Below, one piece after another: positions 1 through 6,259 of a stretch of DNA of 8,667 nt. Position numbers and translations under genes: made by a program. Position 1 is the stretch's first letter. Every line of letters begins with the position of its first letter. The notes under the pieces are model-generated. The model worked only from the letters and a program-made list of their open reading frames with translations, was not told the origin of the DNA and ran no database searches. The stretch comes from Microcella sp. (GTDB lineage Bacteria > Actinomycetota > Actinomycetes > Actinomycetales > Microbacteriaceae), in the NCBI GenBank assembly GCA_020216895.1, contig JAIWOM010000053.1, forward strand, positions 1 to 8,667, in the 5' to 3' direction.

Positions 1-60
1 CGGCTGACGGGCAATACCTTCGAGGGTCTTGGAGCAGATCAGGCCCCAGCCAATGGCCGA
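1..60 (-). other. Probable ATP synthase F0 c-subunit (atpE) fragment joined to dnaG
   Basis: Read on the minus strand with codons ending at position 1, these bases give an uninterrupted stretch containing AIGWGL, then SKTLEGIARQP. The ending LEGIARQP matches the polar-loop signature (A-R-Q-P) of the c subunit of F-type ATP synthase, and the preceding Gly-rich helix fits the same protein. This frame differs from the dnaG frame. DnaG resemblance ends at about residue 428, close to where this signature begins. Codons of the dnaG frame here (CAA, CCT, CGA, AGG, TAT, TCA) are rare elsewhere in the window, while the atpE frame uses ordinary codons. Positions 11-40 are only about 53% GC. I infer a join somewhere between 49 and 66, most simply an assembly or library chimera at a contig end. 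A real rearrangement cannot be excluded. Confidence 0.6.
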
Positions 61-1339
61 TCCAGCCGGCGAGCGTGCGGGCGTAGCCGATCGAGAGCGC
101 CTCGTCGCGGATGCCCGCGACAACCGGCGCGGTGGCCCGCAGAGCTGCGACGCGACCCTCGACGGTCTCGAGGTCGTACAGCTCGAGCTGCCGACGGACC
201 ATGAACTCGTACATCGGCTTCTTGCCCTGGATCAGCAGGCGCACCGCGTCGTCCCCGCGCTGGAGGCGCAGGTCGCAGGGGTCGAGACCGTCGGGGGCGA
301 CGGCGACGAAGGTCTGCGCGGCGAACCGGTGCTCGTCGGCGAAGGCGCGGCTCGCCGCCTTCTGACCGGCCTCGTCGGGGTCGAAGGTGAAGACGACCTC
401 GCCGAGGCCGTGCGAGTCGCGGTTGTCGACGTCGCCCATGACGCGACGGATGATCGTGATGTGGTCGCTGCCGAAGGCGGTGCCGCAGGTGGCCACCGCG
501 GTCGTGATGCCGGCGAGGTGGCAAGCCATCACATCGGTGTAGCCCTCCACCACGACGACCTGCTTGCCCTTCGCGATGTCGCGCTTGGCCAGGTCGAGGC
601 CGTAGAGAACCTTCGACTTCGAGTAGACGGGAGTCTCGGGCGTGTTGAGGTATTTCGGCCCTTGGTCGGTCTCGAGCAGCTTGCGGGCGCCGAAGCCGAG
701 GGTCTGCCCGGTGACGTCTTTGATCGGCCAGATCAGCCGCCCGCGGAACCGGTCGTAGGGCGAGCGGTCGCCCTGCCCCTGGAGCCCGGCGGCGAGGATC
801 TCCTCCGCCGTGAAGCCGAGCCCGCGCAGGTGCGCACCGAGCACGTCGTAGGCGTTGGGCGCGTAGCCGATCGAGAAGCGCTCGGCAGCGGCGGCGTCGA
901 AGCCGCGCTCGCCGAGGAAGCGGCGGGCGGGTTCGGCCTCCGGGGTTGCAAGTTGCAACCGGAAGAACTGCTCGGCGGCCGCGTTCGCAGCGAGCAGCCG
1001 GCTGCGGTTGCCCTGATCGGCGGCCTGCCCGCCGTCCTCGTAGTGCAGGGTGTAGCCGATGCGGGCGGCGAGCCGTTCGACCGCCTCCTGGAAGGTGACG
1101 TGGTCCATCTTCTGCAGGAAGGAGTAGACGTCGCCCCCCTCGCCGCAGCCGAAGCAGTGGTAGAAGCCGACCTGCGGGCGCACGTGGAAGCTCGGGCTGC
1201 GCTCGTCATGGAAGGGGCACAGCCCCTTCATCGAGCCGACGCCGGCGCTCTTCAGGGCGACGTAGTCGCCGACGATGTCGGCCAGATTCGTGCGCGACCG
1301 GACCTCGTCGATGTCGCTTCGTCGGATGAGGCCTGCCAC
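1..1339 (-). CDS. dnaG: DNA primase DnaG, 3'-truncated by the window edge
   Basis: DnaG makes the RNA primers for replication. The start is GTG 1339, giving VAGLIRRSDIDEVR, a typical DnaG N-terminus. The zinc-binding CHC2 domain shows C41-x2-H44-x17-C62-x2-C65. The catalytic core continues through FGARKL and GPKYLNTPET to the TOPRIM domain, with EGYTDVMA (E265) and TFDPDEAG (D320, D322) as the metal ligands. About 446 codons are present. Family members are usually near 600-650 residues, so the C-terminal helicase-binding domain is missing. The last ~18 residues (from H429) do not look like DnaG, which normally continues after LAGWLG with a VRRAV-type helix. They probably belong to a foreign joined sequence (see 1-60), so true dnaG may end near 56-61. 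It lies 37 bp after dgt and has its own likely leaderless promoter. Identification is certain; the distal end is not. Confidence 0.95.
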   Translation of the reverse strand, partial: MAGLIRRSDIDEVRSRTNLADIVGDYVALKSAGVGSMKGLCPFHDERSPSFHVRPQVGFYHCFGCGEGGDVYSFLQKMDHVTFQEAVERLAARIGYTLHYEDGGQAADQGNRSRLLAANAAAEQFFRLQLATPEAEPARRFLGERGFDAAAAERFSIGYAPNAYDVLGAHLRGLGFTAEEILAAGLQGQGDRSPYDRFRGRLIWPIKDVTGQTLGFGARKLLETDQGPKYLNTPETPVYSKSKVLYGLDLAKRDIAKGKQVVVVEGYTDVMACHLAGITTAVATCGTAFGSDHITIIRRVMGDVDNRDSHGLGEVVFTFDPDEAGQKAASRAFADEHRFAAQTFVAVAPDGLDPCDLRLQRGDDAVRLLIQGKKPMYEFMVRRQLELYDLETVEGRVAALRATAPVVAGIRDEALSIGYARTLAGWIGHWLGPDLLQDPRRYCPSA

Positions 1340-1346
1340 AGGCCCG

Positions 1347-1352
1347 ATTCTA
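1347..1352 (-). promoter_or_regulatory. Likely -10 box of a leaderless dnaG promoter
   Basis: On the minus strand the hexamer TAGAAT fits the actinobacterial -10 consensus TANNNT. It lies 7 nt before GTG 1339, which would place the transcription start on or next to the G of the start codon. No purine-rich ribosome site precedes this GTG, which agrees with leaderless translation. No clear -35 is visible 16-18 bp upstream, where the sequence is the end of dgt. A promoter here would separate dnaG from dgt control. This is pattern reading only. Confidence 0.45.
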
Positions 1353-1376
1353 GGTGCGGCGAATGAGCGGGATGCT

Positions 1377-2630
1377 CTACTCGACGAGGCGCTCGTGCCA
1401 GCTCATCGCGCTCTGGTCGGTGAGGGACGCCACCTGGTCGACGATCACGCGCTTGCGCGCGGCGTCGTCGGGCGCCGCCGCGAAGTCGTCGGCAAAGGCT
1501 CGATCGAGGGCGGCCGGCCCGGCTTCCCACAGCGCGTCGGCGAGCTCGGTGAGCAGCGCGCGCTGGCGCGCGTAGATCGGCTGCCGGGAGTTGGTCGACA
1601 TGACGTTCGCGGCCACGATGCCCTTCAGCACGGCGATCTCGGCCTGGGTCTCGCGCGGCACGACCACCTGGCCGCCGAAGCGCGCGAGCGGAGCATCCGG
1701 ATGCGCCGCCCGGGTCGCGTGCACGGCCTCGTGGGCGAAGCGGCCGATGAGCGAGCTCGTCAGGTTCTTGAGGCGGGCGAGGTCGCGGCGGGAGCCGTCC
1801 CAGCTGTCGAGCCAGGCATCGAGGTGGTCGAGGCGGTCGAAGGCCGCGATGAGCTCGTCGTGGCTGATCTCGCCGCCGATCCACTCGAACATCGCGTCGA
1901 CGAGGGCGTCATGGTCGACGCGGGCGCCGAGCGCGGGCACGTCGAGGTAGCCGCTCACGATGGCGTCCTCGAAGTCGTGCACGCTGTAGCCGATGTCGTC
2001 GCTGAGGTCCATGACCTGCGCCTCGATGCAGCGCACGCGGTCGGGGGCGTCGGCGCGCATCCACTCGAAGGCGGCCGCGTCGTCGTCGTAGAAGCCGAAC
2101 TTGCTGCGCCCGCTCGGGTCGGGGATGCCCTGAGCCTGCGGCCACGGATACTTCGTGCTCGCGTCGAGGCTCGCGCGCGTGAGGTTGAGCCCGTAGCTGC
2201 GGCCGTCGGGGCCGAGCACCTTCGGCTCGATGCGGGTCAGCAGGCGCAGGGTCTGCGCGTTGCCCTCGAAGCCGCCGATGTCGCGGGCCCACTCGTTGAG
2301 CGCGCGCTCGCCGTTGTGCCCGAACGGCGGATGCCCGAGATCGTGCGCGAGGCAGGCGGTGTCGACGACGTCGGGGTCGAGCCCGAGGCTCGCGGCGAGC
2401 TCGCGGCCCACCTGCGCCACCTCGAGCGAGTGGGTGAGGCGGTTGCGGGCGAAGTCGAGACCCGCCGTCGGGCTCAGCACCTGCGTCTTCGCGGCCAGGC
2501 GGCGGAGGGCGCTGGAGTGCAGCAGGCGGCCGCGGTCGCGGGCGAAGTCGCTGCGGCGGCTCGAGTGCTCCTCCGGCAGCCAGCGCTCGGTGTCGGCCCG
2601 CGTGTAGCCGGGCGTGAGGTGATCGTGCAC
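1377..2630 (-). CDS. dgt: Deoxyguanosinetriphosphate triphosphohydrolase-like HD protein
   Basis: Members of this family cleave dNTPs, classically dGTP, to the deoxynucleoside and tripolyphosphate, so the gene probably controls dNTP pools. The 417-residue protein has the HD-domain metal ligands: H67 in RLTHSLEV, H96-D97 in HDLGHPPFGHNGE, and a later Asp at 211/212 in MDLSDDIGYSVHDFED. FEGNAQTLRLLTR (121-133) is a signature of dNTPases of this class. The start is GTG 2630, giving MHDHLTPGY. It lies 3 bp after the dusB stop, with a G-rich GGGCGGG in the dusB tail as the only possible ribosome site, so the two genes look cotranscribed and perhaps translationally coupled. The order dusB-dgt-dnaG is one I recall as common in actinobacteria. 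Nucleotide preference cannot be told from sequence; some family members act on several dNTPs. Confidence 0.93.
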   Translation of the reverse strand: MHDHLTPGYTRADTERWLPEEHSSRRSDFARDRGRLLHSSALRRLAAKTQVLSPTAGLDFARNRLTHSLEVAQVGRELAASLGLDPDVVDTACLAHDLGHPPFGHNGERALNEWARDIGGFEGNAQTLRLLTRIEPKVLGPDGRSYGLNLTRASLDASTKYPWPQAQGIPDPSGRSKFGFYDDDAAAFEWMRADAPDRVRCIEAQVMDLSDDIGYSVHDFEDAIVSGYLDVPALGARVDHDALVDAMFEWIGGEISHDELIAAFDRLDHLDAWLDSWDGSRRDLARLKNLTSSLIGRFAHEAVHATRAAHPDAPLARFGGQVVVPRETQAEIAVLKGIVAANVMSTNSRQPIYARQRALLTELADALWEAGPAALDRAFADDFAAAPDDAARKRVIVDQVASLTDQSAMSWHERLVE

Positions 2631-2633
2631 GCG

Positions 2634-3797
2634 CTACCCGCCCGAGTGGTGCAGCTCGGCGGCGGTGACCTCGGCGCGGCTCGCACCGGTCAGCTCGCGG
2701 CTCTCGAGCCAGCGGTCGGGAAGAGCGGGCTTCTTCGGCGTTCCGGCGCGGCCGCGCTGCCCCTCGGCGGGAGCACCGGGGTACGGCTCGTCGCGATCGA
2801 GCTCGCCGAGCAGGTCGTCCATCTGCTGCAGGCTCTCCACCGCGGCGAGGCGGGCGCGCAGCTCGCCGCCGACCGGGTAGCCCTTGAAGTACCAGGCGAC
2901 GTGCTTGCGGATGTCACGGCAGGCCTTCGCCTCGTCGTCGAAGAACTCGACGAGCAGCTCGGCGTGGCGACGGAACGCGTCGCCGACCTCGCCGAGGCTC
3001 GGCATGGCCTTGTGCTGCTCGCCGCGGAAGGCAGCCGCGAGGTCGCCGAACAGCCAGGGACGGCCGAGGCACCCACGCCCCACGACGATGCCGTCGCAGC
3101 CCGACTGCTCGACCATCCGCAGCGCGTCCTCGGCTGACCAGATGTCGCCGTTGCCGAGCACCGGGATGCTCGAGATCGTCTCCTTGAGCGTGCCGATCGC
3201 ATCCCAGTCGGCGTTTCCGCTGTAGAAGTCGGCCGCGGTGCGCGCGTGCAGCGCAACCGCCGCGACGCCCGCGCCCTCGGCTGCCTTCGCGGCCTCGAGG
3301 AAGGTCAAGTGGTCGGCGTCGATGCCCTTGCGCATCTTCACGGTCACGGGGATGTCGCCCGCGGCCCTCACCGTCGCCTCGACGATGCTGCGGAAGTGCT
3401 CGAGCTTCCACGGCAGGGCGGCTCCCCCGCCCTTCTTCGTGACCTTGGGCACGGGGCATCCGAAGTTCATGTCGATGTGGTCGGTGAGGCCCTCGCCAAC
3501 CAGGAAGCGCGCCGCCTCGCCCGCCGTCACCGGGTCGACGCTGTACAGCTGAATGCTGCGCGGGGTCTCGCTCTCGTGGTGGCGGATCAGCCGCAGGCTC
3601 TCGGGCGTGCGCTCGACGAGTGCCCGGCTCGTGATCATCTCGCTCACGTACAGCCCCGCGCCGTACTCGCGGCACAGCCGCCGGAACGCCGTGTTCGTGA
3701 TGCCCGCCATCGGCGCGAGCACGACCGGAACGCTCAGCGGGATCGGGCCGATGCTGAGCGGCTGCGCGGCGGGCGCGGGCAGGGTGGCGGTCGACAT
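2634..3797 (-). CDS. dusB: tRNA-dihydrouridine synthase, DusB type
   Basis: This flavoenzyme reduces specific uridines of tRNA to dihydrouridine. The 387-residue protein is an FMN TIM barrel: APMAGITNTAFR (28-39) begins the barrel, and MNFGCPVPKVTKKGGGAAL carries the catalytic C114. VTVKMRKG (with K154 and R156), the LHART histidine H184, GNGDI (215-219) and IVVGRGCLGRPWLF (237-250) complete the active-site and phosphate-binding loops. The helical C-terminal domain contains RDIRKHVAWYFKGYP. The last ~50 residues form a charged, Pro/Gly-rich tail that is probably disordered. Start ATG 3797 gives MSTATLPAPA. A weak GGGAG lies 12 nt upstream, too far to be convincing, and a poor -10-like GAGAAT sits 9 nt before the ATG. 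It is followed by dgt after 3 bp. The class is certain; the exact tRNA positions modified are not. Confidence 0.94.
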   Translation of the reverse strand: MSTATLPAPAAQPLSIGPIPLSVPVVLAPMAGITNTAFRRLCREYGAGLYVSEMITSRALVERTPESLRLIRHHESETPRSIQLYSVDPVTAGEAARFLVGEGLTDHIDMNFGCPVPKVTKKGGGAALPWKLEHFRSIVEATVRAAGDIPVTVKMRKGIDADHLTFLEAAKAAEGAGVAAVALHARTAADFYSGNADWDAIGTLKETISSIPVLGNGDIWSAEDALRMVEQSGCDGIVVGRGCLGRPWLFGDLAAAFRGEQHKAMPSLGEVGDAFRRHAELLVEFFDDEAKACRDIRKHVAWYFKGYPVGGELRARLAAVESLQQMDDLLGELDRDEPYPGAPAEGQRGRAGTPKKPALPDRWLESRELTGASRAEVTAAELHHSGG

Positions 3798-3839
3798 GGT
3801 GCAACCATTCTCCCAGGTCGCGGCGCGACCGTGTCTCAG

Positions 3840-3868
3840 GCCCGCGTGCAGCCCGAGTCAGCGCGGGC
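3840..3868 (-). terminator. Possible weak terminator after the Gfo/Idh/MocA gene
   Basis: Just beyond the oxidoreductase stop (3869-3871), a 7-bp perfect inverted repeat (GCCCGCG, 3840-3846, and CGCGGGC, 3862-3868) encloses a 15-nt loop. A competing 6-bp hairpin pairs 3850-3855 (AGCCCG) with 3864-3869 (CGGGCT), loop 8 nt, and excludes the first. No run of T follows on the minus strand. It may reduce read-through from the oxidoreductase into dusB. The remainder of the 71-bp spacer (3798-3868) shows nothing firm. Confidence 0.3.
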
Positions 3869-4921
3869 TCAGTGCCGGTTCGCGTTCAGCGCGTGCGCCT
3901 GCTCGATGATGCGGACCGTCTCGAGCGCGTGGCGGGCATCCACCGGCACCGGGGCGCCGTCGCGGATGCTGGCCGCGACCTGCGCGTAGAAGTCGGGGTA
4001 GGCGCCCTCCTCGGTGGGAACCGGCACGAGCGGCTGCTCGCCGTTGTCGACGCCGAGCACTCCCCACTGCGCCTCGGGGGTCTCGCCGTAGCCGGGAGCG
4101 CCCGGCCAGCGACCGGCCTTGAGGTCGGGCTCCTGCCCATCGAGGCCGTAGACGGTGTAGCCGCTCTGATCGCCCAGCACGCGGAACCGCGGGCCGCTCT
4201 GGGCGGCGACGCGGCTCATGGTGAGGTGGCTGCGCACGCCGCTGTCGTGCCGGAGGGAGACGAAGGCGTCGTCCTCGCTGCCGAGCCCGTCGCGCACCGC
4301 GCGCAGCTCGGCGACTTCGAGCGTCGCGGGGCCGAACAGCGTCAGCGCCTGATCGATGAGGTGGCTGCCGAGGTCGAACAGGATTCCGCCGCCCTGCGCG
4401 GGGCTGATCTGCCCCTGCCACTGATCGCGCTTCGGGGCCCCGAACCGCTCGAAGGTCGACTCGAAGCGGTGCACGCGGCCGAGCGCGCCGCTCTCGACGA
4501 GGGTGCGCACCGTGCGGAAATCGCCGTCCCACCGCCGGTTCTGGAACACGGTGAGCGGGCGCTCGGCCGCCTCCGCCGCGGCGATGATCGCCTCGGCATC
4601 GGCCACGGTCGGCACGAAGGGCTTATCGATGACGACCGCCGCTCCGGCCTCGAGCGCCGCGACCGCCTGCTCGCGATGCACGTGCGGCGGCGAGGCGAGC
4701 ACGACGAGGTCGAGGTCACCGGCGCGCTCGAGGAGGGCATCCGTCGTCATGATCGCAGCGCCGGGATGCGCGGCCGCGGCCTCCGCGGCACGGCCGGGGT
4801 CGCTCGTGGCGATGGCCGTGATCGCGAACGCCGGATTCGTGGCGAGGAAGGGGGCGTGGAAGACCCGCCCCGCGAGTCCGAAGCCGATGATGCCGGTGCG
4901 GAGGGGGGCGCCGTTGGTCAT
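3869..4921 (-). CDS. Gfo/Idh/MocA-family NAD(P)-dependent oxidoreductase
   Basis: The 350-residue protein is a soluble dehydrogenase of the family acting on sugars, inositols and related polyols. The N-terminal Rossmann fold shows the dinucleotide motif IIGFGLAGRVFHAPF (11-25), the strand LVVLASPPHVH (72-82), and the D-K-P motif with K100 (99-101). The C-terminal domain has FQNRRWDGD (126-134) and GGGILFDLGSHLIDQAL (177-193), with D183 and H187 where the family places its substrate and catalytic residues. GFGLAG followed by FHAPF resembles the YdgJ/YvaA-like subgroup (scyllo-inositol dehydrogenases), but substrate cannot be set from sequence. Start ATG 4921 has no ribosome site and a -10-like box 6 nt upstream. 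It is divergent from the YbaK-type gene, 31 bp away. No sugar transporter or kinase neighbours support a pathway. Confidence 0.9.
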   Translation of the reverse strand: MTNGAPLRTGIIGFGLAGRVFHAPFLATNPAFAITAIATSDPGRAAEAAAAHPGAAIMTTDALLERAGDLDLVVLASPPHVHREQAVAALEAGAAVVIDKPFVPTVADAEAIIAAAEAAERPLTVFQNRRWDGDFRTVRTLVESGALGRVHRFESTFERFGAPKRDQWQGQISPAQGGGILFDLGSHLIDQALTLFGPATLEVAELRAVRDGLGSEDDAFVSLRHDSGVRSHLTMSRVAAQSGPRFRVLGDQSGYTVYGLDGQEPDLKAGRWPGAPGYGETPEAQWGVLGVDNGEQPLVPVPTEEGAYPDFYAQVAASIRDGAPVPVDARHALETVRIIEQAHALNANRH

Positions 4922-4927
4922 GGGCTC

Positions 4928-4933
4928 AGCCTA
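4928..4933 (-). promoter_or_regulatory. Possible -10 box of leaderless oxidoreductase transcript
   Basis: The minus-strand hexamer TAGGCT fits TANNNT and ends 6 nt before ATG 4921. Transcription would then start at or within a base or two of the start codon. No Shine-Dalgarno sequence is visible. Any -35 element would have to lie inside the start of the divergent YbaK-type gene. Confidence 0.35.
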
Positions 4934-4940
4934 GAACGCG

Positions 4941-4946
4941 CAGAAT
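4941..4946 (+). promoter_or_regulatory. Possible -10 box of leaderless YbaK-type gene transcript
   Basis: The plus-strand hexamer CAGAAT differs from the TANNNT consensus at its first base and ends 6 nt before ATG 4953. The only purine-rich stretch, GGGG at 4947-4950, is too close to the ATG to act as a normal ribosome site. The -10 and any upstream elements would overlap those of the divergent oxidoreductase gene. Confidence 0.3.
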
Positions 4947-4952
4947 GGGGCC

Positions 4953-5435
4953 ATGACACAGGGTGGACGGGAGCGGGTAGCCGCGGACGCGGCGGCGCGC
5001 GGGCTGCAGGTCGAGTTCGTCGAGCGGATGCGGGCGCGCTCGCTCGAGGAGGCGGCCGAGATCCTCGGCATCACGCCGGCCGACATCGTGAAGTCGCTGG
5101 TCGTGAAGCGCAGCGACGACACGTTCCTCTTCGCGCTGATCCCCGGCGACCGGCAGATCGCGTGGCCGAAGCTGCGCGCGCTCGTCGGCGTGAACAAGCT
5201 GCAGCTTCCCTCGCCCGAGCTCGCCCTCGAGGCGACCGGCTACGAGCGCGGCACCATCACTCCCCTGGGCTCGACCACCGCCTGGCCGGTCTATGCCGAT
5301 GCCGGCATGGTCGGGCGGCGGGTCTCGATGGGCGCGGGCGAGCACGGGTACTCGCTGTTCGTGCAGGCCGATGACCTCATCGCGGCCCTCGGCGCGACCG
5401 TCGCCGACATCAGCGAGCCGATGGAACCGCGCTGA
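4953..5435 (+). CDS. YbaK/EbsC-family aminoacyl-tRNA deacylase
   Basis: This single-domain, 160-residue cytoplasmic protein belongs to the family that removes wrongly attached amino acids from tRNA in trans. Known members include YbaK, which deacylates Cys-tRNA(Pro), and the ProX-type proteins. Visible family features are SLEEAAEILGI (30-40), IVKSLVVK with the conserved lysine K47 needed for deacylation, LIPGDRQI (62-69), a GYERGTITPLG loop (96-106) in the place of the Gly-rich substrate loop, and VSMGAGEHGYSL (124-135). Length is normal. It is the only plus-strand gene in the window, 31 bp from the divergent oxidoreductase start, with its stop 3 bp from the opposing small frame. ATG 4953 is chosen because the preceding spacer leaves no room for more N-terminal sequence. 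Which mischarged tRNA it edits cannot be told. Confidence 0.9.
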   Translation: MTQGGRERVAADAAARGLQVEFVERMRARSLEEAAEILGITPADIVKSLVVKRSDDTFLFALIPGDRQIAWPKLRALVGVNKLQLPSPELALEATGYERGTITPLGSTTAWPVYADAGMVGRRVSMGAGEHGYSLFVQADDLIAALGATVADISEPMEPR

Positions 5436-5438
5436 TCC

Positions 5439-5552
5439 CTACTCCGACGGTTGCTCCGCGGCTTTCGGGATCACGCAGGCGTCGCCCTCGCACGCTGCGG
5501 CGGCGGGGTCGCCGAGCATCGCGAACGGCTGCGGGGCCGCATCCGTCGTCAT
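5439..5552 (-). CDS. Small two-cysteine protein coupled to the DsbA-like gene
   Basis: This 37-residue frame, MTTDAAPQPFAMLGD followed by CEGDACVIP, has its ATG overlapping the TGA of the DsbA-like gene as ATGA (5549-5552). The two cysteines, C21 and C26, are spaced C-x4-C. Codons are almost all G- or C-ending like the real genes here, and the stop TAG falls 3 bp from the end of the opposing deacylase gene, so the frame fills the space exactly. There is no signal peptide or membrane segment. I have a vague recollection of short actinobacterial proteins with a C-x(n)-G/D-x-C-x-x-P ending, but cannot name a family. Translational coupling to a thiol oxidoreductase suggests, as inference only, a redox substrate or metal-binding partner. 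It is short enough that it could be spurious. Confidence 0.55.
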   Translation of the reverse strand: MTTDAAPQPFAMLGDPAAAACEGDACVIPKAAEQPSE

Positions 5553-6214
5553 GGGGCGTCGGCCCCGACCGTGTCGCGCTCGCCCGCGGCCTGCTGCAGC
5601 GCAGCCAGGAACGTCGCGGTCTCCTGCGCCCCCGAGATGCCGTACTTCGAGTCGATGACGAAGAACGGCACGCCCTGGATGCCGTACGCGACCGCCTGCG
5701 CCATGTCGGCTTTCACGTCCGCGAGGTGGGTGTGCTCGGCGAGGGCGGCCGCGGCGGCCTCGCGGTCGAGCCCGACCTCGGCGGCCAGGTCGGCCAGGTC
5801 GTCGGCACGGCCGACGTGGCGCCCCTCGGTGAAGTAGGCGCGCAGCAGGCGCTCCTTGAGCTCGACCTGCTTGCCGTGCGCCTTCGCGAAGTGCAGCAGC
5901 TCGTGCGCGAGCACCGTGTTCGTCTGGTGGATGCGGTCGTAGTGGTACTCGAGACCCACGCTCTCGGCAATGCCGACGACGCGGTCGATCATCAGCTGCG
6001 CCTGCTCGGGGCTGATGCCCTTGCGCTGGCTGAGGTAGTCGATCGGGGTGCCCTCGAAGTCGACGGGGGTGTCGGGGGCGAGCTCGAAGCTGCGGTAGGT
6101 GACGGTGACGTCGCCGCCGAACTGCGCGACAGCGGCCTCGAACTTCCGCTTGCCGATGTAGCACCAGGGGCACTGCACGTCGGACCAGATCTGCACGTCG
6201 ATGGGTTCGCTCAC
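5549..6214 (-). CDS. DsbA/FrnE-family thiol-disulfide oxidoreductase, cytoplasmic
   Basis: The 221-residue protein has a thioredoxin-fold active site C15-P-W-C18 in WSDVQCPWCYIGKRKF, typical of the FrnE-like branch of the DsbA family (2-hydroxychromene-2-carboxylate isomerase/DsbA-like). An inserted helical domain follows, including HQTNTVLAHELLHFAK and LLRAYFTEGRHVG, then the cis-proline loop GVPFF (P183) and SGAQE. No signal peptide or membrane anchor is present, so it should act in the cytoplasm, perhaps in oxidative stress. The natural substrate is unknown. The start is GTG 6214, directly giving SEPIDVQIWSD; no Shine-Dalgarno is seen. It begins only 17 nt beyond the glyS terminator hairpin, so it depends on read-through or on a promoter hidden in the glyS end. 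Its stop overlaps the start of a small two-cysteine frame. Confidence 0.93.
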   Translation of the reverse strand: MSEPIDVQIWSDVQCPWCYIGKRKFEAAVAQFGGDVTVTYRSFELAPDTPVDFEGTPIDYLSQRKGISPEQAQLMIDRVVGIAESVGLEYHYDRIHQTNTVLAHELLHFAKAHGKQVELKERLLRAYFTEGRHVGRADDLADLAAEVGLDREAAAAALAEHTHLADVKADMAQAVAYGIQGVPFFVIDSKYGISGAQETATFLAALQQAAGERDTVGADAP

Positions 6215-6231
6215 GCAGGAGACAACGCGAA

Positions 6232-6259
6232 CGCCCGGGCGGTATTCCCCGCCCGGGCG
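6232..6259 (-). terminator. Terminator hairpin after glyS
   Basis: A perfect 11-bp inverted repeat (CGCCCGGGCGG, 6232-6242; CCGCCCGGGCG, 6249-6259) with a 6-nt loop TATTCC starts 17 nt beyond the glyS stop. On the minus strand it is followed by TTCGCGTTGTC, a poor T tract, as is common for GC-rich actinobacterial terminators. It could instead be a transcript-stabilising hairpin, because the next minus-strand gene begins 17 nt downstream. Confidence 0.6.

Noticed and set aside
29..1366. A 445-codon plus-strand frame opposite dnaG
   Set aside because: dnaG on the minus strand has all zinc and TOPRIM residues; the antisense frame is low-complexity.
1275..3137. A 620-codon open frame on the plus strand antisense to dgt and dusB
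   Set aside because: It is antisense to two clear enzymes, crosses both, is rich in Ala/Val/Arg/Glu low-complexity sequence and shows no domain. Long antisense frames are expected opposite GC-rich genes.
3872..5374. A 500-codon plus-strand frame covering the oxidoreductase and most of the YbaK-type gene
   Set aside because: It overlaps a better-supported gene on each strand, has low-complexity Arg/Gly-rich content and no recognisable motif.
4736..5552. A 15-base direct repeat (GCATCCGTCGTCATG) near 4737 and 5540
   Set aside because: Both copies encode the same short peptide MTTDA with the same codons and contain the common GCATCC hexamer; nothing else around them repeats, so it looks like coincidence.
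3869..6214. A possible new defence or toxin-antitoxin system in the non-core block
   Set aside because: Each long gene belongs to a well-known metabolic or tRNA-editing family with intact active sites; there is no nuclease, toxin, NTPase or mobile-element signature.
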